Positions 6,606-13,051 of a stretch of 14,515 nt of DNA are shown one piece after another. Location: NCBI GenBank assembly GCA_000434935.1, contig FR882202.1, forward strand, positions 24,779 through 39,293, read 5' to 3'. The notes below the pieces were generated by a model. It was not told where the DNA came from, did not search any database, and saw only the letters and a program-made list of their open reading frames with translations. The stretch comes from Bacteroides sp. CAG:709. Lineage in GTDB: Bacteria > Bacteroidota > Bacteroidia > Bacteroidales > UBA932. A program made the position numbers and the translations under genes. How positions within the stretch are numbered: the first letter of the stretch is position 1; each line of letters opens with the position of its first letter.

Positions 6606-8015
6606 TCAAGCTTGTTTAATTTTACTTCCGAGAATAGCCGGATCGTCACCGTCATTGAGCTTGCGGAATTTCCGGAATAGCGAAAGCAGCAATATCGTCG
6701 ACAGGACTATGGCCGCCGTATCGGCAATCGGAAAACTCATCCACACGCCACGGTGCCCGAAAAACACCGGCAAGAAATATATGAGCGGCACCAGGAAAAG
6801 CAACTGTCGGGACAATGACAGGAGTATCGACTTGTGAACCATGCCGAGGCTCTGGAAAAAGTTCGTCGCCACCATCTGGAATCCCACCAGCGGAAATGCC
6901 AGGTTCGCCAGACGCAATCCTTTAACCGCCAATTCTTTAAGTTCAGGGTCATTGGTAAAGAGCGATACCGCCAGGTCAGGCATGAATTCCGAGACGATGA
7001 ATCCGACACAGCTCACAATGGTGGCACAGATTACCGTCAGTTTGAAAACCCGCTTTACCCTGGTGTATTTCCCGGCTCCGAAATTATATCCCGCGATAGG
7101 CTGCATTCCTTGGTTGAAGCCCATGTTTATCATAATGAAAAAGAACGAGATACGGTTCACGATACCGTACGCGCCGATGGCAAGGTCTCCGCCGTACTTG
7201 AGCATCTGCTGGTTGATGAACAACGTGACGATACATGCCGCGGAATTCATCAGGAAAGGCCCCATGCCTATGGTCAATGAATCTTTGGCAATGCGGATGT
7301 CCAGTTTGTAGTCGCGGAGATATTTCGGGAGGTGAAGATAATTGTTCTGATTGAAGAAATACCTCGCCGTGTATATGAGGGCCATCAACTGGCAGAGGAC
7401 TGTCGCAATGGCGGCGCCCTTGATTCCCATATCCAGCACGAATATGAAAATCGGGTCCATTATGGTGTTCGAAACGACCGTGAAGACAGTCAGTCCCATC
7501 GCCAATTTCGGATTTCCGGAAGCGCGGACCATGTTGTTCAATCCGAAATAAAGGTGCGTGATGACATTGCCCAGCAATATTATGACCATATAGTCTCTTG
7601 CAAAGGGCAATGTGTTCTGGCTCGCGCCGAAGAACATGAGTATCGGGTCGATAAACGACAACGTCACTACCGAGAATGCCACGCCGATGATGATGTTCAG
7701 AAGCACCTCATTCAGAAGCACTTTATTGGCGGCTTTGTAGTTCCTCTGTCCCAAAAGCATTGACAAAATCGTGGAAGCGCCGACGCCGACGAGGGTACCG
7801 AGCGCGGTAGCGAGGTTCATCAGCGGGAACGTGACCGCGAGGCCGGAGATGGCGTATGAGCCGACATCCTTTATATGGCCGATGTATATGCTGTCGACCA
7901 TATTATAGAGAGAAGATGCAGTCATGGCTATGATGGCCGGGACTGCATACTGCATAAGTAAATCTCGTATTCTCTTATCGCCAAGTTCTGTAGGGACAGT
8001 ACCTGCAATTGCCAT
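6606..8015 (-). CDS. MATE family efflux transporter (MepA/NorM-like)
   Basis: A 469-residue integral membrane protein with about 12 hydrophobic segments in two pseudo-repeats, the usual size for the multidrug and toxin extrusion family. Recognisable stretches include MVDSIYIGH (39-47), the small-residue-rich helix LGTLVGVGAST with LGQRNY after it, MVRASGNPKLAM, and GFNQGMQPIAGYNFGAGKY in the second half, the counterpart loop. These proteins export cationic drugs or metabolites in exchange for H+ or Na+; the substrate is unknown here. The start at 8015 is set by a strong AGGAGG six bases upstream, which is rare in this phylum. It lies 13 bp after the tandem FKBP gene and 2 bp before the kinase-like gene. 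Confidence 0.94.
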   Translation of the reverse strand: MAIAGTVPTELGDKRIRDLLMQYAVPAIIAMTASSLYNMVDSIYIGHIKDVGSYAISGLAVTFPLMNLATALGTLVGVGASTILSMLLGQRNYKAANKVLLNEVLLNIIIGVAFSVVTLSFIDPILMFFGASQNTLPFARDYMVIILLGNVITHLYFGLNNMVRASGNPKLAMGLTVFTVVSNTIMDPIFIFVLDMGIKGAAIATVLCQLMALIYTARYFFNQNNYLHLPKYLRDYKLDIRIAKDSLTIGMGPFLMNSAACIVTLFINQQMLKYGGDLAIGAYGIVNRISFFFIMINMGFNQGMQPIAGYNFGAGKYTRVKRVFKLTVICATIVSCVGFIVSEFMPDLAVSLFTNDPELKELAVKGLRLANLAFPLVGFQMVATNFFQSLGMVHKSILLSLSRQLLFLVPLIYFLPVFFGHRGVWMSFPIADTAAIVLSTILLLSLFRKFRKLNDGDDPAILGSKIKQA

Positions 8016-8021
8016 AGAAAT

Positions 8022-8027
8022 CCTCCT
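8022..8027 (-). promoter_or_regulatory. Strong Shine-Dalgarno sequence of the MATE gene
   Basis: AGGAGG on the minus strand with a 6-nt spacer to the ATG at 8015, immediately after the FKBP stop codon (TAA at 8031-8029). The other starts in the window lack such a site, so it decides this start and may raise translation of this gene alone. Confidence 0.8.
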
Positions 8028-8028
8028 A

Positions 8029-9054
8029 TTACGGTTTGTCCACTATTTCGATTTCAAATACAAGCGGTGAGAAGCTCGGAATCGTATTTCCGCTTCCGCT
8101 GCTGCCATATCCATACGAAGAGAAGAACATGCCCACGCCCTTTTCATAAGGATGTCGCATTTCCCAAAGGGTCTTCTTGAATCCGGAAATGATCGAAGAC
8201 GATGAGCTTGAGCCGCTTGCGGTCATCGTCAGGTCCGTATAGGATTTGCCCCAGGTTATCTTCACCGGAGAATAAGTTTTCGAACTGCTGTAGATATTGT
8301 GGACCTTGGCAGTGTCCGCGATGGTGGTGTCGAACACCTGGCCGTTCAGAAGCCTTCCTATATAGTTGATGTATATGGAGGTGTCAGCCTTGAACGAATG
8401 CGTGTCTGCAGGTTCTTTAAGTTGCTGATAATAAAAACCATACGATGTCGAATCGGTCTTGTTCATGTGAAGTGCCGAATAAATCTGCATTGAATCGATC
8501 TGGCTTTTGAGGATATCGGTAGAGACTCCTTCGAGGGTAATCGTATAGATCGTATTGCTCTCGTCGGTAGATTTCTGCAGATATTTATCAGGGTTAGTGT
8601 ACCTGTCATAGCCCATCAGCCAGGCTGGAACCACGGCCTTGCGCGTCCCGCCGACTTTCATGCCCTTCAGCATATCTTCCACTCCTACAGGAAGAGCTGT
8701 GGATATCGTCATCCATGTAACAGGTCCATAGTAATATGATGAATTGTAAGATCCGATCTGCTGGGCCACCTTCTTATGCGTCGTGGAAGAAATCTTTCCG
8801 TCGAGGCTGGAAACGGTGTATGACACCATCACATAGCCCTGGTTGGCCAATGCTTCGCCCGTACCTGCCTTATCTTCAAGGATATAGACGCCAAGATCCG
8901 TAACGCTGGCGCCGGGATGGTTCTTTTCCATCCATGCTTCCAGATAGCGCTGGTTCGCAGCATTCGGCTCCGTCTTCTCTGACCTTGCGCATCCTGTCAT
9001 CAACATTGACATTGCAATGCCGGCCAGCATTGTTCTGATTACTATTTTATTCAT
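8029..9054 (-). CDS. Lipoprotein with two FKBP-like domains
   Basis: A 341-residue protein with a lipoprotein signal: MNKIVIRTMLAGIAMSMLMTGC, lipobox MTGC with Cys22 as acylation site. Domain 1 (~52-178) has an FKBP layout (GVYILEDKAGTGE, VSYTVSSLDGK, then PVGVEDMLKGMKVGG) but lacks the F-D pair and the conserved tryptophan, so it is probably not catalytic. Domain 2 (~205-340) keeps GQVFDTT (238-244), GFKKTLWEM (291-299) and a C-terminal YGYGSSGSGNTIPSFSPL, so it may be active. It contains a serine run at 282-287, directly before IISGFKK. The protein would sit in the periplasm or outer membrane and help fold exported proteins. I chose the ATG at 9054; an in-frame TTG at 9060 adds two residues. 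The gap to the upstream FKBP-like gene is 19 bp. Confidence 0.85.
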   Translation of the reverse strand: MNKIVIRTMLAGIAMSMLMTGCARSEKTEPNAANQRYLEAWMEKNHPGASVTDLGVYILEDKAGTGEALANQGYVMVSYTVSSLDGKISSTTHKKVAQQIGSYNSSYYYGPVTWMTISTALPVGVEDMLKGMKVGGTRKAVVPAWLMGYDRYTNPDKYLQKSTDESNTIYTITLEGVSTDILKSQIDSMQIYSALHMNKTDSTSYGFYYQQLKEPADTHSFKADTSIYINYIGRLLNGQVFDTTIADTAKVHNIYSSSKTYSPVKITWGKSYTDLTMTASGSSSSSSIISGFKKTLWEMRHPYEKGVGMFFSSYGYGSSGSGNTIPSFSPLVFEIEIVDKP

Positions 9055-9073
9055 TTTCAATTAATTTTCAACT

Positions 9074-9619
9074 TTAGTCATTCGTGACATTTTCGACCCA
9101 GATATGGTAGGCCAGGGCTGCGTTTGCAGGAATCGTGCCTAAGTCGTGTTTTCCGAACCCATGTTTCCCGGAAAAAAGGATATAGCATTCTTGCCCGCTT
9201 TTCACGCCTTCAAGACCTGCTTTCAGGCCCGGCACCAGATCAGCGTCACTTAATTTCAATGTAAGGAGCTCATAGTCAGCATCCGTGAGCGACCACTTGG
9301 CTGCTTTCGCGACTTCTTCACTATTGGTTGCAAAGAGGTTCGAGTTGTTCAATGACGTGCCATTGAATACGTAACCTGCATAATAGAATGATACGGTTCC
9401 CTTGCGCGACAGGCTGTCACCGTCGCCATAAACCGTGACCACGCGGCTGGAACCGCCATTATACACCACGTAACTCGAATCAATGGAGCCCTTCACGGAA
9501 TTTATGAAGGATTCAATGTTCTTCTCCTGCCGGGAATAGGTGGTTTTCACTTCTTCCTTGGTGCAGGATGCCGCGATACCGAAAGCCATCGCTATGAGAA
9601 TGAAGACTTTAGCTTTCAT
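9074..9619 (-). CDS. FKBP-like lipoprotein with a degenerate active site
   Basis: A 181-residue protein starting MKAKVFILIAMAFGIAASC; AASC is a lipobox with Cys19. Residues ~58-178 follow the FKBP pattern: VVTVYGDGDSL, KGTVSFYYAGYVFNGTSL, DADLVPGLKAGLEGVKSGQ, GFGKHDLGTIPANAALAYHI. The F-D pair, the tryptophan of VIPGW (here LVPGL) and the IPP turn (IPAN) are missing, so catalysis is doubtful and a chaperone or binding role is more likely. The start at 9619 overlaps the nrnA stop by 11 bases; a longer reading up to 9760 runs in another frame over nrnA and has no signal peptide at its start. The order nrnA then FKBP lipoprotein resembles the setting of gldI-type genes in gliding relatives, from memory; no gliding genes are seen here. 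Confidence 0.8.
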   Translation of the reverse strand: MKAKVFILIAMAFGIAASCTKEEVKTTYSRQEKNIESFINSVKGSIDSSYVVYNGGSSRVVTVYGDGDSLSRKGTVSFYYAGYVFNGTSLNNSNLFATNSEEVAKAAKWSLTDADYELLTLKLSDADLVPGLKAGLEGVKSGQECYILFSGKHGFGKHDLGTIPANAALAYHIWVENVTND

Positions 9620-10691
9620 ATACACCTGATTTGAAGAATTCCGCCACTGACTTGACGATATAGCTTTCCGCCTCGCCCGGGGCATTGATGTCAGCCGGCA
9701 CGCCATCATTCCTGGAGAAGAAAAGCCTTCCGCCGGAAGCTCGTTCATGCCCGCCGCCATGGAAATATCTTATGGCGCACTTGTTCGCGGAAATGCCTTT
9801 TTTCGAGCGCACGGAAACCCTGAAAAAGCCTTCGCCGTCTTCTTTCAGGAAAATGCTCATGCCTACTTTCCCTATTGCAAGAGGCATGTTCACAAAGCCT
9901 TCCGTCTCCCCTTCCCTGATATTGAATTCAGACGCAAGTTTCTTGTCCACAATCATATACGCTACTCCTTCCGGGGTAATTCTCATATTCTCATGAAGAA
10001 GATAGCCCTCCATCCTGAGGCGGTTTTCCCTATAGCTGTTATACAAATCCTGAAGTATCCGGTCCCTGTTCACGCCTGCGGCAAGCAAGCCCGAAGCCAT
10101 GGCCAATGTCGACGGGAATACAGAGTTCGCGAAATTGTTCGTATCCGTCGTCATACCCGTCATCAGCGAAGCTGCGGCCAATGCCGGAATGCGTGATGCA
10201 TCACCCTTGATGTCAGGCATTTCCAACAGCACATAATACATCAGTTCGCAGGCAGACGATACATCCGCGTCGGAAAACACGAGGTCAAATGCCTCCATGT
10301 CCGGAGCCAGGTGATGGTCTATGAGCACTTTCTTCGCGGGCGCTTCCCTGAGGGTTTTCTCCATGTCGCCGGTACGGGAAAAGGAGTTGCAGTCCACGCA
10401 AAATATCAAGTCCGAGGACATTATGCGTTTCCGCGCCTCCTCCGGAGACTTCGAGCCATCCATAATCCTGTCCGCATCCAGATCCTTCACCATAAAGGCC
10501 AATGTTTCCGGCACGGCTTCGGGATAGATGGTCACCGCATCTGCGCCACGTGCTTCGAGATAGGCACGCAAGGCCTGAGTGCTCCCTATGGCATCGCCGT
10601 CAGGATGGATATGTGCGACAAGCGTAACCGTCCTGCAGCCTCCTGCAAGTCCGTCCAATGTATCTATATTCCGCGTATCAATCTTCTTCAT
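9609..10691 (-). CDS. nrnA: DHH/DHHA1 phosphoesterase, NrnA-type (nanoRNase / pAp phosphatase)
   Basis: A 360-residue protein, close to the usual 310-350. The N-terminal DHH domain has VAHIHPDGDAIGS (25-37), which supplies metal-binding His and Asp residues, FCVDCNS (97-103) and the namesake LIDHHLAPD (123-131). The middle TGMTTDTNNFANS (178-190) is the fourth DHH motif. The C-terminal DHHA1 domain ends in FHGGGHERASGG (310-321), which binds the nucleotide substrate. NrnA degrades 2-5-nt RNAs and dephosphorylates 3'-phosphoadenosine 5'-phosphate; whether this member does both is inference. I chose the ATG at 10691, 14 nt after the likely transcription start; the longer reading to 10739 crosses the promoter. 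It is the first gene of the six-gene operon and overlaps the next gene by 11 bases. Confidence 0.93.
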   Translation of the reverse strand: MKKIDTRNIDTLDGLAGGCRTVTLVAHIHPDGDAIGSTQALRAYLEARGADAVTIYPEAVPETLAFMVKDLDADRIMDGSKSPEEARKRIMSSDLIFCVDCNSFSRTGDMEKTLREAPAKKVLIDHHLAPDMEAFDLVFSDADVSSACELMYYVLLEMPDIKGDASRIPALAAASLMTGMTTDTNNFANSVFPSTLAMASGLLAAGVNRDRILQDLYNSYRENRLRMEGYLLHENMRITPEGVAYMIVDKKLASEFNIREGETEGFVNMPLAIGKVGMSIFLKEDGEGFFRVSVRSKKGISANKCAIRYFHGGGHERASGGRLFFSRNDGVPADINAPGEAESYIVKSVAEFFKSGVYES

Positions 10692-10711
10692 ATACGTATT
10701 CGTTCGAGATG

Positions 10712-10742
10712 CAAATTTACAAATTATATTGCATTTCATAAA
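10712..10742 (-). promoter_or_regulatory. Promoter of the nrnA six-gene operon
   Basis: TAAATTTG on the minus strand (10719-10712) matches TAnnTTTG, with TTTA (10742-10739) 19 nt upstream as a 3-of-4 -33 box. It is divergent from the promoter at 10728-10759, and the two overlap. Confidence 0.7.
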
Positions 10743-10759
10743 TCAATTTCATAACTTTG
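10728..10759 (+). promoter_or_regulatory. Promoter of the single-TM protein / DUF3822 genes
   Basis: TAACTTTG (10752-10759) matches TAnnTTTG, with ATTG (10728-10731) 20 nt upstream as a 3-of-4 -33 box. The leader to the ATG at 10800 would be about 34 nt. Confidence 0.72.
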
Positions 10760-10799
10760 TCCGAACTCAATTGATTTTTATAAAAACTCAAAACATAAA

Positions 10800-11489
10800 A
10801 TGAAAGGAATAGTTAAAAAGATTGTCAGCATTTTGCTGCTCTTTGTTATTGCCGGACTCGTATACGCATGTATCAAGAGTATCATGCAGCCTATCAACTT
10901 CAACAAGCAGAAAGATTACCGCGAGGCAATCGGTATCCAGAAGATGAAGGATCTCCGTACACTTCAGGAGGCTTTCAAGTCTGTAAACGGTCACTTCACC
11001 GCGTCTTCTGACTCTCTTGTAGACTTCTACAAGAACGGCAAGATGGAGGTTCTCATGCAGATCGGTTCCAACGACGACTCTCTCGCAGTTGCAAACACCG
11101 AGAAACTCAGAAAGGCCAACCGCAAGATCACTCCTGAGCAGATGTTCGAGCTCTACAAGCAGGGACAGCACCTCGTTTTCTCATTGTCAAGCAAGGTCGC
11201 TGTGAAAGATACATTGTTCCACAGCAGACGTGACTTCAACATTGACTCTCTCAAATACATTCCGTTCTCACAGGGTGACACCATCCAGATGGATGCCATC
11301 ATCAAGGAAGTTTCAGGTGTGAAGGTACCTCTCTTCGAGGCCAAGATGCCGTACAAGTCTCTCCTCAAGGGTCTTGACAATCAGCTCAGAATCAACCTCG
11401 ACGCTGATCGCAGGACAATGAACCGCTACGAGGGTCTTCAGGTCGGCAGTATCTCAGCTCCTAACAACAACGCCGGTAACTGGGAGTAG
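10800..11489 (+). CDS. Conserved Bacteroidales protein of unknown function, single N-terminal membrane helix
   Basis: A 229-residue protein with a short basic N-terminus (MKGIVKK), one hydrophobic helix at ~8-25 and a ~200-residue part probably outside the membrane. Right after the helix comes SIMQPINFNKQ (27-37), then a charged helix with LRTLQEAFKSVNGHFTASSDSLVDF (52-76). SGVKVPLFEAKMPYK (172-186) and LLKGLDNQLRINLD (188-201) follow. I recognise the SIM-PINF pattern from Bacteroidales proteins of this locus, but no function is known to me. A membrane helix running into an amphipathic helix and a G-F-T-x-S-x-D-S-L stretch recalls pseudopilin layout, without a prepilin peptidase site. Its codons are strongly biased (Lys almost all AAG; Leu CTC/CTT; Ser TCT), unlike its neighbours, which suggests high expression. 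DUF3822 follows after 49 bp. Confidence 0.85.
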   Translation: MKGIVKKIVSILLLFVIAGLVYACIKSIMQPINFNKQKDYREAIGIQKMKDLRTLQEAFKSVNGHFTASSDSLVDFYKNGKMEVLMQIGSNDDSLAVANTEKLRKANRKITPEQMFELYKQGQHLVFSLSSKVAVKDTLFHSRRDFNIDSLKYIPFSQGDTIQMDAIIKEVSGVKVPLFEAKMPYKSLLKGLDNQLRINLDADRRTMNRYEGLQVGSISAPNNNAGNWE

Positions 11490-11538
11490 TTTCCTGAAAT
11501 CGGGTCCGCATGTCGTGGACTCATTCATGAAATAGATT

Positions 11539-12222
11539 ATGTTTGAAAAAACAGATAACGGAATATCCATTCAAGTTGCCTTGAGTGGATATTCTTTTAA
11601 GATAAAGGACGCAGAAGGGGAACATTGTTCCGGATGGCTGACAGCCGACCGTATTTTCACCACGCCGGAATTCCAGAAGCGCTATGAGTCAGTGCGGATT
11701 TCGCTCATGACTCCGAAAGTAGCCCTGATCCCCGAGCAGTTCTTCAACCCGATGGACATCCGTCAGACATTGGCAGATGTGGTAAAGCTGGAAGACAGCG
11801 ACCAGGTGGAGTTCATACGGATGCCGGAGTACGGCGCCGTATTGTTGTTCTCGAACAATGTCGGGGAGACATTGTCCCGTATGATTTCGCAGACGGTGTT
11901 CACGACCGACGGATACCAGGCGAGGATTCTTCCGGAAATGTACTACATGCTGGACGCCATGAAGGATTGCCCGGATTACAACAAGATTATAGCGTCCTAT
12001 GCGGACAACCATCTGCATCTGGCGATAGCTCAGGGCACGAGTCTCCAGATAGCAAATACTTTCAAGGCTCCCGATTTCACGACTGCCGAGTACTTCATTT
12101 TCAGCGCATTGAAGAAGCTCCAGCTGAATCCGGAGATTTCCACGATTACCTTCCGCACGCCGATAAGCAACGAGCAGGAAATGTCCCTGTACAGGTATTT
12201 CAAGGCGGTGGAGGTCATGTAA
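11539..12222 (+). CDS. DUF3822 family protein
   Basis: A 227-residue soluble protein with no signal peptide. I assign DUF3822 (PF12864) from its start (ISIQVALSGYSFKIKD at 10-25), RISLMTPKVALIPEQFF (53-69), GAVLLFSNNVGETL (99-112), DNHLHLAIAQGTSLQIANTF (156-175) and its place just before rsmD, as in other Bacteroidota. It is somewhat short for the family. From memory, a Bacteroides member's crystal structure shows an actin-like ATPase fold of the PilM/FtsA kind; I cannot check this here and see no clear ATP motif. The ATG at 11539 has no Shine-Dalgarno sequence. It probably shares a transcript with the single-TM gene before it, since no promoter or terminator is evident in the 49-bp gap. The function is unknown. 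Confidence 0.82.
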   Translation: MFEKTDNGISIQVALSGYSFKIKDAEGEHCSGWLTADRIFTTPEFQKRYESVRISLMTPKVALIPEQFFNPMDIRQTLADVVKLEDSDQVEFIRMPEYGAVLLFSNNVGETLSRMISQTVFTTDGYQARILPEMYYMLDAMKDCPDYNKIIASYADNHLHLAIAQGTSLQIANTFKAPDFTTAEYFIFSALKKLQLNPEISTITFRTPISNEQEMSLYRYFKAVEVM

Positions 12223-12227
12223 ATCAA

Positions 12228-12245
12228 GTTTCGCAAATGCGAAAC
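12228..12245. repeat. Hairpin GTTTCGCA-AA-TGCGAAAC after the DUF3822 gene
   Basis: Perfect 8-bp arms with a 2-nt centre, five bases after the DUF3822 stop. No T run follows on either strand, so it is not a standard intrinsic terminator; it could stabilise the mRNA 3' end. It starts the repeat cluster that fills 12228-12405. Confidence 0.6.
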
Positions 12246-12257
12246 ACCGCTTATAGA

Positions 12258-12314
12258 GCCCGCGAGGGCGAGAGTAAGTCCCTTCCCCGAGGGGAGGGAT
12301 TAGGGTGAGGGTAA
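12258..12314. repeat. GC-rich palindromic repeat, CCCTTCCCC-GA-GGGGAGGG type
   Basis: A small hairpin GCCC-GCGA-GGGC (12258-12269) is followed by CCCTTCCCCGAGGGGAGGG (12280-12298) and then ATTAGGGTGAGGG. This wording resembles intergenic palindromic repeats found in many copies in diverse bacteria, but whether this genome carries more copies cannot be seen from one window. Confidence 0.5.
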
Positions 12315-12344
12315 CGTGCATATAAAAAGTGCGTTGGGCTTACA

Positions 12345-12356
12345 TCCTTCGAAGGA
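12345..12356. repeat. 12-bp perfect palindrome TCCTTCGAAGGA
   Basis: A perfect 12-bp palindrome in the gap before rsmD. It may be a protein-binding site or part of the repeat cluster; nothing else indicates its role. Confidence 0.45.
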
Positions 12357-12387
12357 GCGATAATCCTCAATTTTGCACTGTCGTTCA

Positions 12388-12405
12388 GCAAGTTTGACAA
12401 CTTGC
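12388..12405. repeat. Hairpin GCAAGTT-TGAC-AACTTGC upstream of rsmD
   Basis: Perfect 7-bp arms and a 4-nt loop, ending 28 bp before the rsmD ATG. It could be an operator or a leader hairpin. Nearby CAATTTTG (12368-12375) and GAAATTTG (12406-12413) each match TAnnTTTG except at the first base, so a local rsmD promoter is possible but weak. Confidence 0.5.
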
Positions 12406-12433
12406 GAAATTTGAATAAAGTAAAATTATAAAC

Positions 12434-12973
12434 ATGCGGATAATAGGTGGCATACTTAGGGGCAAGACCGTAGCGACTCCCCCTGATTTCAAGGCGAGGC
12501 CGACAACAGACTTCGCCAAGGAGGCTCTGTTCAATATTCTTGACAATGAGTTCGAGTTCGAGGGGCTAAATGTCCTGGACTTGTTCGGCGGTACAGGTTC
12601 CATCGCTTATGAGTTCGCATCCCGTGGCGCAGGTCACGTGTGGTCAGTGGAGATGAATCCGCAATATTCATCTTTCGTGAAGGACCAGGCCAGGAAGCTG
12701 GGTCTGAAGAACCTGACCGCGGTGCACCACAACGTCTTCGATTTCATTCCTATCTGCAAGGAGAAGTTCGACATCGTGTTCGCCGATCCGCCTTACGCTC
12801 TTGAAGGTCTGGAAACGATTCCCGACAAGGTTCTGGATGCCGGCTTGGTCTATCCCGAGCGCTATCTGATTCTGGAGCACGGCAATGAGCATTCTTTCAA
12901 GGACCACCCGGCTTTCGTCAAGGAAAAGGTCTACGGCCGCGTCCATTTCAGCTTTTTCGAACCGGTAAAGTAA
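12434..12973 (+). CDS. rsmD: 16S rRNA (guanine-966-N2)-methyltransferase RsmD
   Basis: It methylates G966 of 16S rRNA in the small subunit, using S-adenosylmethionine. The 179-residue protein is of normal length. It begins with the family signature MRIIGGILRGKTVATP and continues with RPTTDFAKEALFNIL (22-36). The SAM-binding motif I is LDLFGGTGS at 48-56, an acidic SAM contact lies in VEMNP (72-76), and the catalytic DPPY is at 118-121. YLILEHG (144-150) is the usual late strand. The ATG at 12434 coincides with the family start. No terminator is evident after it. The last 19 bases of the gene and the next 10 are copied, with two changes, at 13022-13050. Confidence 0.95.
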   Translation: MRIIGGILRGKTVATPPDFKARPTTDFAKEALFNILDNEFEFEGLNVLDLFGGTGSIAYEFASRGAGHVWSVEMNPQYSSFVKDQARKLGLKNLTAVHHNVFDFIPICKEKFDIVFADPPYALEGLETIPDKVLDAGLVYPERYLILEHGNEHSFKDHPAFVKEKVYGRVHFSFFEPVK

Positions 12974-13050
12974 CAACATCTTGCCCAAACGAAACCTGGC
13001 CTCGTATACAAATATAGGTCATTTCGAGCCGGTAAAGTAACAACATCTGG
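12955..13050. repeat. Direct repeat of the rsmD 3' end (29 bp, two copies 67 bp apart)
   Basis: Copy 1 is 12955-12983, including the rsmD stop codon; copy 2 is 13022-13050. They match at 27 of 29 positions, differing at 12961/13028 and 12982/13049. The 38 bp between them hold a minus-strand TATATTTG (13016-13009). Copy 2 ends one base before the GC-rich element at 13052. The pattern fits a target-site-like or slippage duplication, but the mechanism is not visible. Confidence 0.8.
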
Positions 13051-13051
13051 T

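Noticed and set aside
6604..6609. TTG start for the kinase-like gene at 6609
   Set aside because: The ATG at 6603 gives the natural family N-terminus and follows the MATE stop by two bases.
7332..7763. 143-codon plus-strand reading frame
   Set aside because: It is antisense to the MATE gene, rich in charged residues without domain pattern, and has no promoter.
9620..9760. N-terminal extension of the FKBP-like lipoprotein to 9760
   Set aside because: It would overlap nrnA by 150 bases and bury the signal peptide that starts at 9619.
10311..10754. 147-codon plus-strand reading frame opposite nrnA
   Set aside because: It is the shadow of the nrnA DHH domain and runs across the divergent promoters.
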